DNA from: Planctomycetota bacterium
Lineage (GTDB): Bacteria > Planctomycetota > PLA2
Reading direction: 5' to 3'
Length of the DNA stretch: 64,000 nt
Assembly (NCBI GenBank): GCA_021776735.1
Contig: JAJFFH010000052.1
Span: 1-64,000, forward strand
Shown here: in pieces, positions 25,504-34,398 of the stretch
Position numbering within the stretch: position 1 is the stretch's first letter
How the letters are laid out: each line of letters opens with the position of its first letter
The notes under the pieces: model-generated
What the model was told of the DNA's origin: nothing
Seen by the model: only the letters and a program-made list of their open reading frames with translations
Databases searched by the model: none
Position numbers and translations under genes: made by a program

Positions 25504-27987
25504 TCACACCATCCGGTTGAGTTTGCGCAGGATCCACTCGGCACAGACGAGGCCGAGCATCACGATCACGGTTGTCCAGGTGTCCCACAGCGCGATCGGA
25601 CGTCCCTGCGTTACGACCCTCTCGGTCTTGGTCGGGATCAGCTTCGGGCTGGCCAGCCGCTTGATCTCGTGCAGACCCGGCGAGATGCCGCGTGTGCGTG
25701 ACGCGAGCGAGCGCAGCAGCAGCTTGTCCGCGCGCACGTCGCCCATCTCGCGGTGCGGGAGTTCCGCTCGGAACACGGCGGCGGGCGTGTCGGGCTCGTT
25801 TTCCTTTCGCTTCGGGCGGAACAGCGCGTTGGCGGCGCGCAGTTCGTAGTCGCCTTCGGCGGGGGGCGCGAAAGAGCCGACGTAGTGGCCCTTCTTGCCC
25901 TTGACCGCGAGGAGCATCGCCGTCTCTTCGAGATCGCCGGGGCCCTTGATCGCGACCTCGACGGAGCCCTCCTCAAGCGGCTCGAACGACTTGTCGAAGA
26001 CCTCCGCGGTGACCCGCACGGCATCGCCGAGATCGACGAGCTCGCGGTCGAGATAAATGCGGAAGCGCCGCTTTTCGCCGGCGTGCCGGCCCTCGACGAG
26101 ATAGCGCACCGACTGCACCCAGAAGCGGTCGAAGATGGCCTCGGCATTGGCGCGCCAGCGGTGGGTCTCGTCGGCCGCCACGAACATGGAGCGCCCGCCG
26201 CCGAAGCGGTGGACGGCGATGATCGGCCGGCGGCCGTAGGGCTCCACCGTTTCGCGCGGATCCTCATGGCGCGTCAGTACGGTCGCGCCCGGCTTCGCCT
26301 TGAGCACCGGGAACCACCAATAAAACGGCGGCAGGCGATCCCAGACAAGGTCGCGCGCGCGGCGCGGGTCGCTGTGGAACTTCGTGGCCGGATGCGTAAA
26401 CGCCGCGGGCTCCGGCGTCATCCGCCACGGGCTCGTGAAGTAGCCGCCGAAGCCGATGCCGAAGCCGGGCTGGTCGGCGCGGTCGAGGTCGAGCACGACG
26501 GGCAGGATGCCGGTCAGATCGTTCTCGCCCACCTTGGTGCGGACGAGCGAGAGGGTGTGCTTGTTGCCGGCGATGAAGCAGAGCCCGCCGCGGTGGTCGG
26601 ACACAAACGTCTTGAGCATGGCCGGCCAGTCCGCCGGCATGCGGTCCCCGTCGGGATCGTGGAGGATCACGACATCGAACTTGTAGAGCTTCTCGATCGT
26701 GGCGGGCAGATCCTCGAGGACGACGTTGCCGTCCTGGGGAAACTCCGGATCCGCGCTCTGCAGGAAGCACGCGAGTTCGACCGTGGTGTCGCGCAACAGC
26801 GTGTTCTTGATCGCGTAATACTCGTGCGCGGGCGCGCCGGAGACGAGCAGCACCTTGGCCTTCTCATCGACGACACGCGTGGGGAAACTCTCCTCGTTGT
26901 CGCGGCGGTTCGACTCGTCGGCCTCCACTTCCATGCGGATGCGGTACTCCACCGCGCCGACGCGCGGCGGCCGGTCCCTGAAGTGGAGTTCGACCGGCTT
27001 GTCGCCCTCGAACCCGACCGGCTTTTCCTCAAGCGTCTCCCAGTCGTCGGAGCCGTCTGCGTAGCGGCGCTCGAAGAAGACGGAGGAGCCGTTGTAGCCG
27101 CGCGCGGCGACGCGCGCCTCGAACGAGGCCGGATCGTTGCGGTAGATGCGGGTGGGTCCGGCGAGGGAGACCGCGCGCAGGTTGCGCGGCGGCTCGTCGT
27201 CGCCGACGACCACGGTATGGATGCGCAAATCCTTGTTGCGCGCGTAGAGCGCGAGATCGGCGGCCGGCGGGCCGAGGTTGTTGCGGCCGTCCGAGATCAC
27301 GATGATCGCGGCGATCCGGTCCGAACCGACCGCCTCGACCGCCGCCCGGAGCGTGCCGGCCAGGTTGGTGCCGCGGGCGCCGGCCTGGCGCGCCTCGGCG
27401 GTCCGCAGGTCGAGGGGACCGAACGGATCCGGCGGCGCGTTCTGATCTGTTTCCGTTTTTGCGATCTGCGTGGGCGCGCCGATCACGTCGCCGAACGGAA
27501 AGACGACGACGCGGTTTTGTCTTGCGAGCAGCGGCAGGAGCGAACTCGACTTCAGCGCCTCGTTGACGAGCTCGAAGCGCAGCATTGTCGCCGGATCCTT
27601 GCCGAAGGCTGCCGCCAGATTGTTGTGATCGACCGGGTTACGGTAGCGATCCTGCGTCGTCATGGACAGCGACGTATCGACGAGTACCACCGTGCTCTTA
27701 TCGACGTACTCGATCTGATCGACCGCGAGTACGGGTTCGAGGATGAGTATGAAGGCGCACAAGAACAGGGCCGCGCGCAGTACGACGAGGCTGATCTTGG
27801 TCGGCGCGCTCGCCGAGCCCTCGCGCCGGTAGATCCAGATCACGCCCGCGACCAGTGCCACGGCGGCGAGCAACATCACGAGGCCCGCGGAGCCGTGGGG
27901 GAGGTTCGCGAACTCGAACGAGGTCGTGGCCCCTTCCGGGATGTCTTTGTCCTCGACCCCGAGGAGTGTTTTCAGCCAGTCGCTCAT
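25504..27987 (-). CDS. VWA / glutamine-amidotransferase-like membrane protein
   Basis: 827 residues from ATG 27987, which overlaps the BatA-like stop (ATGA). Two transmembrane helices near 40-60 and 70-95 precede the VWA domain, with a metal motif DTSLSM at VVLVDTSLSMTTQD. A middle region has the class I amidotransferase-like fold often fused in these proteins (LLVSGAPAHEYYAIKNTLLR, VVILHDPDGDRMP), with no catalytic Cys-His-Glu that I can see. A last helix near the C-terminus (TTVIVMLGLVCAEWILRKLN) anchors it. It acts in the membrane and periplasm, probably with its BatA and DUF58 neighbours. Confidence 0.75.
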   Translation of the reverse strand: MSDWLKTLLGVEDKDIPEGATTSFEFANLPHGSAGLVMLLAAVALVAGVIWIYRREGSASAPTKISLVVLRAALFLCAFILILEPVLAVDQIEYVDKSTVVLVDTSLSMTTQDRYRNPVDHNNLAAAFGKDPATMLRFELVNEALKSSSLLPLLARQNRVVVFPFGDVIGAPTQIAKTETDQNAPPDPFGPLDLRTAEARQAGARGTNLAGTLRAAVEAVGSDRIAAIIVISDGRNNLGPPAADLALYARNKDLRIHTVVVGDDEPPRNLRAVSLAGPTRIYRNDPASFEARVAARGYNGSSVFFERRYADGSDDWETLEEKPVGFEGDKPVELHFRDRPPRVGAVEYRIRMEVEADESNRRDNEESFPTRVVDEKAKVLLVSGAPAHEYYAIKNTLLRDTTVELACFLQSADPEFPQDGNVVLEDLPATIEKLYKFDVVILHDPDGDRMPADWPAMLKTFVSDHRGGLCFIAGNKHTLSLVRTKVGENDLTGILPVVLDLDRADQPGFGIGFGGYFTSPWRMTPEPAAFTHPATKFHSDPRRARDLVWDRLPPFYWWFPVLKAKPGATVLTRHEDPRETVEPYGRRPIIAVHRFGGGRSMFVAADETHRWRANAEAIFDRFWVQSVRYLVEGRHAGEKRRFRIYLDRELVDLGDAVRVTAEVFDKSFEPLEEGSVEVAIKGPGDLEETAMLLAVKGKKGHYVGSFAPPAEGDYELRAANALFRPKRKENEPDTPAAVFRAELPHREMGDVRADKLLLRSLASRTRGISPGLHEIKRLASPKLIPTKTERVVTQGRPIALWDTWTTVIVMLGLVCAEWILRKLNRMV

Positions 27988-30266
27988 CGGACAAACACCT
28001 GCTTGCCTTCGGTTCCGGTTGTCTTTCCCTTGTGATGGCCGAAGCGCCACGCGAGCAGCGTCTCGAGCGCGGCCACCACGATCAGGGCGTACACCAGCGC
28101 ACGCCAGAACTCGGTGCGGTCGCTCTCGTCGGTATCGAGCGCGGCCTCGTCGCCGGCCCGCTCGACGCGCAGCCCCGGCACCGCGGCCGAGAGCCGGTCC
28201 ACGTCAAGACGCGCGAGCTCACCCTCGGTCGAGTCCACGTTCACCGCGTAGGGCACCTCGAACGACTCACCCTCCGGCGTCCGCAGCCCGAGCTTGTAGA
28301 CCCCGGCCGCGTACGTCGCGGCGTAGCGGTAGAACAGCTGCTTTGTGTCCTCGTCCTGTTCGGAGCGCACCGTGACCGCCGTGCCGCCGAGGCTGTTCGG
28401 TGGCTTCATGGTGACCCGCGTCCCGATTCGGCGGGGATCGTATCTCACGACGATCGACTCGCCGACCGTGATCGTGTTCGCCGCCGGGTCCGGGCGCACG
28501 ACATAGCGCGCGGTTTCGAGGGCGAGCATCAGGTAGAGCGGCGACTTCGGGAAGTTCGACCACTCGTTATCCGCGGCGGTCGTGAACAGGAGCACGCGCC
28601 CCTGCCCGAACGTTTTCTCGACGATCGCGGGCGAGCCGTCGTCGTCGGAGAGCTTCATCAGCACGCGTACGTCGCCGCCGCTGGCCGGCGCGTCGCCGGA
28701 AATCCAGCGCGACACGGAGACGGTGCGGAAGATGATGCGGTTCATGCCGCGGAGAAAGCGGCACACGGGATGGTCCGTGTCGGGTTCCGTCAGGTTGACG
28801 TAGCCCTCGCCGGTCCCCTCGACGTCGCGCAGCAAGAGCGGCAGGAGACCCTTGCCGGCCTTGTCGCCGCGCCCGTAGAGCGTCGCATTGTACACCTGCG
28901 GATCGACCTGGTCGCCGAGGAAGAAGACGAGGCCGCCGCCCTTCTTGACGTACTCCTCGAGTTCCGCGACGCGCTTGTCGGCCACGCGGTAGACGTTGCA
29001 CAAAAACACCCCGTCGTACGCGTCGAGCGGTCGGTTCCGGAAGGCGTGTTCCGAGCAGACCTCGACCTCGACGCCGCTGGCGAGTCGCCCTGCGGGCATC
29101 AGCGCCGCGGCGAGAAAGTCGGTCTCGCTACGGTAGGCTTCCGGATCGGGCTCGCCGTCGACGAGCAGGAAGCGCATCGAACGGCGGACGTTCACGACTC
29201 GTCGGCGAATGTCGTCGCCTGGCAGTACGTCCGTCGGCGTCTTCGCGGACACAACGGCCGGACCAGCAGCACGGAAGGTGAACTCGCGCTTGATCTCGCG
29301 CTCTTCGCCGGCTTGTAGCGTTCCGTCCATCTTGACGGGCAGCTCGACGATGTCGCCGAAGCGAAACTCGACCGAAATGTTGGAGGCGGGTCCGGGGCCG
29401 TGGTTTTTGACCGTGGCGACGAACGTCGCGGGCACGCCGACGATGACCGCCCGCTCCGCCGGAGCGACATTGGTCACCGCGACGTTTTGGACCGGTCCGG
29501 CGCCGACATCGACGAGGCGAACCGAGCCGAATTCCTTGAACCGTTCGATTGCGCGCAGCGCGTCGGGCCGCAGCGACCCGTCGGGCTCGGCCCAGTCGCG
29601 GTTGCGGAAGTCCGACACCAGGTGCAGGACCACGCGGGCGTCCTTTTCGCGGTCGCGAAACACGTTGCGCACCGCGTCAAGGGCGCGCGCGACGTTCAGG
29701 CTGCCGTCGGATACCCGCAGGTTGTTGATGCGGCGGACCAGGTTGCGCTTCACGCTGGCGCTGGCGATCGCGACGCGTGATACGTCCTCGTCGCTCGTCA
29801 GCGGACGCGAGCCGAGCACGAGCGTGACGCGGTCGCCGCTCTGCTCCTCGTGCAGGCGCGTGACCAGCCGGTCGATGATCCGCTTGGCCGCGGCGAACGC
29901 GGAGCGGTTGCCCTGACCGGCCTTCATGGAATGCGAGTCGTCCAGCAAGATGACGCGTTCGACGGCGCCCTCCGACCCGAACAGCGCGGCGAGCGAGTCC
30001 TCGCGCTTGGTGAACGGCCGTGCGACGACGGCGATCAGCAGGAGCACCAGTAGTGTGCGCAAGGCCAGCAACAGCAGGTTCTCGAGCCGCACGCGCTTGC
30101 GGTTGCGCACCGCCGCCTGGAGCAGGAAGTCCATCGCCGCCCACTCCATGACCTTGAAGCGGCGGCGGTTCAGGATGTGGATGATGATGGGGACGCTCGC
30201 CAGGCCGAGGCCACCCAGCAGAGCGGGGTTGACGAACGAGATCGCGAGCGGGAGGAGGCCGGCCAT
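27984..30266 (-). CDS. BatA-type VWA membrane protein
   Basis: 760 residues. The N-terminal BatA domain (1-90) holds two helices around IIHILNRRRFKVMEWAAMDF. The VWA core keeps a DxSxS motif (LLDDSHSMKAG) and is followed by extracytoplasmic beta-sandwich domains, including PAERAVIVGVPATFVATVKN. A helix near 735-755 ends the protein (ALIVVAALETLLAWRFG). BatA proteins work in the inner membrane with MoxR ATPases. The ATG lies three bases after the DUF58 stop. Tight spacing on both sides shows one operon. Confidence 0.8.
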   Translation of the reverse strand: MAGLLPLAISFVNPALLGGLGLASVPIIIHILNRRRFKVMEWAAMDFLLQAAVRNRKRVRLENLLLLALRTLLVLLLIAVVARPFTKREDSLAALFGSEGAVERVILLDDSHSMKAGQGNRSAFAAAKRIIDRLVTRLHEEQSGDRVTLVLGSRPLTSDEDVSRVAIASASVKRNLVRRINNLRVSDGSLNVARALDAVRNVFRDREKDARVVLHLVSDFRNRDWAEPDGSLRPDALRAIERFKEFGSVRLVDVGAGPVQNVAVTNVAPAERAVIVGVPATFVATVKNHGPGPASNISVEFRFGDIVELPVKMDGTLQAGEEREIKREFTFRAAGPAVVSAKTPTDVLPGDDIRRRVVNVRRSMRFLLVDGEPDPEAYRSETDFLAAALMPAGRLASGVEVEVCSEHAFRNRPLDAYDGVFLCNVYRVADKRVAELEEYVKKGGGLVFFLGDQVDPQVYNATLYGRGDKAGKGLLPLLLRDVEGTGEGYVNLTEPDTDHPVCRFLRGMNRIIFRTVSVSRWISGDAPASGGDVRVLMKLSDDDGSPAIVEKTFGQGRVLLFTTAADNEWSNFPKSPLYLMLALETARYVVRPDPAANTITVGESIVVRYDPRRIGTRVTMKPPNSLGGTAVTVRSEQDEDTKQLFYRYAATYAAGVYKLGLRTPEGESFEVPYAVNVDSTEGELARLDVDRLSAAVPGLRVERAGDEAALDTDESDRTEFWRALVYALIVVAALETLLAWRFGHHKGKTTGTEGKQVFVR

Positions 30267-30269
30267 CAG

Positions 30270-31193
30270 CTAACTCCGCCTCGTGCTGGCGCGGACGACG
30301 CGTCCGCGAGCCGCGAGGAAGCCGGCGAGGGTCTTGTCGAGCCGATCGCCGGTCGAGACCGTCATGTAGTCGATCCGCATGCTGGCGCACATCCGCCGCA
30401 CCTTGGCGAGAAACTCGTTGACGACCTCGAGGTAACCGTCGCGCAGCGAGCGCGGCTCGGCGACCAGGTCGGGCATCTCTTCCAGGCCGACGAACTTCGT
30501 GTTGTCCTCGAAGGGAAACGTGAGTTCGGTCTCGTCGAGGACGTGGAACAAGACGACCTCGTGCCGTCTGTGGCGCAGTAGCTGCAGTCCGCGCTCGATC
30601 GTCTCGAGCGGAGCGAAGAGGTCGGAGAGAATCACGACCATGGATCGCCGTCCGGACTGGTCGGCGAAGTCGCGCAGCGGCACGGAAAAGTCGGTCTTGC
30701 GCTTCGGCTTGATCGGCTCGGCCATCTGCAGGATGTTGTGGATGCTGTGCCAGTTGCTGGAGAGCGGAACGACGCCGCGGAGGTCGTCGTCGAACAGCCG
30801 CATGCCAACCGCGTCGCGCTGCCTCAAGAGCAGGTAGGCGATCGAGGCGGCCGCGGTGGCCGCGTAGTCGAACTTGTTGAGCGGCCCGGTGCCGAACCGC
30901 ATCGACTCGCTGATGTCGAGCAGGAGGTGGCAGCGAAGGTTGGTCTCCTCCTCGTACTGCTTGATGTAGAGCCGGTCGGCCCGCCCCCACAGCTTCCAGT
31001 CGAGGTGGCGGATGTCGTCGCCGGCGACGTACTCGCGGTGCTCGGCGAACTCCACGGAGTAACCCTTGCGCGGCGACTTGTGCAGGCCCGAGACGTACCC
31101 CAGAACGACCTGGCGCGCGCGCAGGTCGAGACGCGAGATCTCGGCCAAGACCGCCGGATCGAGGTGGCGGCTGTGCCCCATCGCCTGCGCCAT
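30270..31193 (-). CDS. DUF58 family protein
   Basis: 307 residues, cytoplasmic, with a VWA-like Rossmann fold. The family motifs are HLDWKLWGRADRLYIKQYEE and LLDISESM (DxSxS). In MoxR operons DUF58 proteins are thought to be partners or substrates of the ATPase, with the BatA-type proteins. ATG 31193 lies three bases after the moxR stop. No membrane helix is seen, unlike longer DUF58 proteins. Confidence 0.85.
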   Translation of the reverse strand: MAQAMGHSRHLDPAVLAEISRLDLRARQVVLGYVSGLHKSPRKGYSVEFAEHREYVAGDDIRHLDWKLWGRADRLYIKQYEEETNLRCHLLLDISESMRFGTGPLNKFDYAATAAASIAYLLLRQRDAVGMRLFDDDLRGVVPLSSNWHSIHNILQMAEPIKPKRKTDFSVPLRDFADQSGRRSMVVILSDLFAPLETIERGLQLLRHRRHEVVLFHVLDETELTFPFEDNTKFVGLEEMPDLVAEPRSLRDGYLEVVNEFLAKVRRMCASMRIDYMTVSTGDRLDKTLAGFLAARGRVVRASTRRS

Positions 31194-31196
31194 CGG

Positions 31197-32237
<1,041 letters not shown>

Positions 32238-32392
32238 TCGGTTACTCCGGTATTGAACTCACGGACTTTAGGTCGGGTTGATTGATATCGGACCAAAGGT
32301 TGGGGGGGCGCGGGGGCCTTGGCCTCCCAGCCCGCCGCCCCCGGACCCCTGTTGCTTCTCTTGTCTGTTTCTTCCGTTCCTGGCGACCGTTC

Positions 32393-33427
32393 CTAGCGAC
32401 TCAGAATCGGGAGGTTGTTGTACGGGATCTGGAAGATGAGCAGGGCGATCGAAGTGCCGTAGACGAGCCCGACGTGATCGCCGGACCAGGATCCGTTGCC
32501 CTGCTGCAGGCGCAGCAGCCGGCTCTGGATGTCTCGGTAGTATTTTTTCCAGTACTTCTCGCCCTTTTGCCATGACGCCTGCGACATGTAGAGCTGGGTG
32601 TAGTAGTAGTGGCCGCCGGAACTCGTTGTCGGTTGGCAGTACCGCCACGCGTACTTGAAGCACTTCGTCGCCATCTGGCTGTCGTATTTGCCTGCGTTGT
32701 AGAGCACCGCGCACGCCGCCGCCGAGATGGCGGGCCGGCTGCCGCGGGAGCGGACGCTGTAGGAGATGCCTCCGTCGGGGTTCTGGGACCGTTCGATGTA
32801 TTTGATGGCGAGCTTGATGACCTTGACCGGGACGTGGATGCCGGCGTTGCGGCAGCCGCGCAGGGCCTGGATCTGGGTGACCGTGACCGAGCCCTCGTCG
32901 CCGCGTGAATCCGGGGTGTAGAGCCAGCCGCCGTCGCGGGACTGCGACCGGGCGATGAGCTGGATAGCCCGCTTGAGCGCCGACTTGATGCGCCGTTGCC
33001 GGGTCTTGTCCTCTTCCATCCCGTAGACCTGGGACAAGAACAGGGTTCCGAAGCCGTGGCCGTACATCGACCGGCCCTCCTCGGACGGGGCGGCCAAAAG
33101 GCCGTTGGGCTGCTGCTGCGAGAGGACGAAATTCGTTACCCGGCGGACGTTTTTGGCGTACTTGCCGCGGACCGGGGTCGAGCCGGAGCCGAGCAGCGCC
33201 AAACCGGCGAGACTGCTCATCGCCACCGGGTAGGTTCCCCAGCCGCCGCCCGTGCGCCATGATCCGTCGGCGTTCTGCTCCCGGGCAAGGAATTTGAGGC
33301 CCTTTTGGATGGCCCGCCGCGTGGCCTTGGTGACTCCGGGCGGCAGCGTGTCAAGGGCGGCATCCTGCCCGCGAGCCGGGCTGACGACGATCACGGCCAG
33401 GGCGAGGAGGCAGGTGACCCGTTTCAT
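32393..33427 (-). CDS. Secreted prenyltransferase/squalene-oxidase-type repeat protein
   Basis: 344 residues, signal peptide 1-21 (MKRVTCLLALAVIVVSPARG). Four to five alpha-barrel repeats of the terpene-cyclase type are visible: KFLAREQNADGSWRTGGGWG, IARSQSRDGGWLYTPDSRG, IERSQNPDGGISYSVRSR and LRLQQGNGSWSGDHVG, each a QxxDGxW-type motif. No catalytic DxDD is seen, and secretion argues against a cyclase. Related secreted repeat proteins are common in Planctomycetota and of unknown function. ATG 33427; a TACCCT -10 box ends seven bases upstream, so the message may be leaderless. The longer reading frame into the fragment island is not used. Confidence 0.75.
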   Translation of the reverse strand: MKRVTCLLALAVIVVSPARGQDAALDTLPPGVTKATRRAIQKGLKFLAREQNADGSWRTGGGWGTYPVAMSSLAGLALLGSGSTPVRGKYAKNVRRVTNFVLSQQQPNGLLAAPSEEGRSMYGHGFGTLFLSQVYGMEEDKTRQRRIKSALKRAIQLIARSQSRDGGWLYTPDSRGDEGSVTVTQIQALRGCRNAGIHVPVKVIKLAIKYIERSQNPDGGISYSVRSRGSRPAISAAACAVLYNAGKYDSQMATKCFKYAWRYCQPTTSSGGHYYYTQLYMSQASWQKGEKYWKKYYRDIQSRLLRLQQGNGSWSGDHVGLVYGTSIALLIFQIPYNNLPILSR

Positions 33428-33503
33428 GGGGAATAGGGTAACCGGGTCGTGTCCGCCGTGCGTCACACCTCTATTGACGTATTCGGGGGGCCAAAACTCC
33501 CCT

Positions 33504-33530
33504 GCGAAAATCCGCAGGAGCGGATTCTCG
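33504..33530. terminator. Hairpin, AAAATCCGC/GCGGATT type
   Basis: Stem CGAAAATCCG with one mismatch, loop of several bases. The same stem type occurs at 50157. A- and T-rich arms suggest a bidirectional terminator. Confidence 0.5.
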
Positions 33531-33669
33531 CTAAATCGGGCCGGCGTGGGCGGCTGCGCCGCCTTCCGGCCCCCATGAGCCATGAGTTCGACCATGAGCC
33601 CGGAACCAACTCCTGACATCGGCCTCCGGCACGGAGTGACCTCCGGTTGCGACACGGCGGAGCCGGTCC

Positions 33670-33697
33670 GTTGCATCGGCTTGTTGGGCGGCCGCGC
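33670..33697 (-). repeat. Half attC-like sequence
   Basis: On the reverse strand GCCCAACAAGCCGATGCAAC has the first-half core of an attC (RYYYAAC). A possible partner GTTGGTT about 75 bases downstream has one mismatch and the arms do not pair. Listed as a decayed or half site. Confidence 0.3.
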
Positions 33698-33754
33698 CCG
33701 GGAACTGGTTTTCAGCCACAGAGGACACAGAGAGACTCGCTGAATGCCATCCAC

Positions 33755-33868
33755 CAATCGCGGACTGCCGAGGGCCTCCTCGTAGATCGACTCCAAGAGA
33801 CCGGTACCCATGTGGCGATGCACCTCGATCGCCGCGGCGATGATCTGTTCGGTGAGCGGATCTTTCAT
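33755..33868 (-). pseudogene. GxxExxY protein, N-terminal remnant
   Basis: About 37 residues remain, TEQIIAAAIEVHRHMGTG then LLESIYEEAL, containing the family motif (GLLESIY). The family is normally about 120-130 residues; what follows here is unrelated repeat sequence. GxxExxY proteins are often found on mobile DNA. It stands between the attC and the half site in reverse orientation. Confidence 0.65.
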
Positions 33869-33913
33869 CTCTGAGACCTCTGTGATCTCGGTGGCAAGAA
33901 CCTCTCATCGTCC

Positions 33914-33973
33914 GCCCAACGTCTTGCCGTTCAGCCGCCGGCGAAGCCGGTCGGCTGGAAGGGCCTGTTGGGC
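33914..33973 (-). repeat. Integron attC-like recombination site
   Basis: 60 bases with outer cores GCCCAAC (33914-33920) and GTTGGGC (33967-33973), matching RYYYAAC and GTTRRRY. Inner arms TTCAGCCG and CGGCTGGAA pair except for one extra G, which fits the extrahelical base of attC sites. A central CCGGC-GAA-GCCGG stem completes the fold. No integrase gene lies in the window. Confidence 0.6.
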
Positions 33974-33974
33974 G

Positions 33975-34172
33975 TCATACTCCGCACAGTAGATCAGTCT
34001 CTCGACCCTCGCCGCGAGAGTTGGCGCGGCCGAGAGGTTTGACTCCCTTGGGCTCGGCGGCCACCCGCCGCACCGTGCGCTTGCTCGCGCCGGTGAGGTC
34101 GGAAACCCGCCCCGTGCCCACACCCGCGTCCTTCAAAGTCTGAATCCGTGCTCGCTCCATGGCGTCGTACAT
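33975..34172 (-). pseudogene. HTH fragment, transposase-like
   Basis: 65 residues. The first 45 form a helix-turn-helix of resolvase/transposase style (RIQTLKDAGVGTGRVSDLTG, then RTVRRVAAEPK); the rest is read-through into the attC. It looks like the N-terminus of an IS21-type or similar transposase cut off by the cassette boundary. A stand-alone small regulator is possible but less likely because the tail is attC sequence. Confidence 0.4.
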
Positions 34173-34398
34173 CCTCTGGACCTACTCGCCACCGCCCCCA
34201 CCCGATCTCTCGGGCGGCGCCGCGCAGGACCTCAGATCACCATTGATGAAACGGCCAGAGTTTCCGGAACCCACAGGTGCGAAAGCGGCTGGGCGTGCGG
34301 GTTTTGGACGTGGAGGGGGTCCGGAGCTGTCGAGATAGACTGCGCGGGCGCTGTTGTATGAGACGTACACCTACGCGAATCCTCTGTGCGGACTCGCG

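Larger units (their letters stand above)
33428..34398. other. Gene-fragment island with integron-type site
   Basis: Nearly 1 kb with no complete gene. It holds a hairpin at 33504, the remnant of a GxxExxY gene, an attC, an HTH fragment, and nothing identifiable from 34173 to 34398. Fragments and gene order suggest captured cassettes that have decayed. Reading frames across it mix with those of flanking genes and are not real. Confidence 0.7.

Noticed and set aside
33600..33700. A second complete attC
   Set aside because: One core fits, but the second has a mismatch and the arms do not pair.
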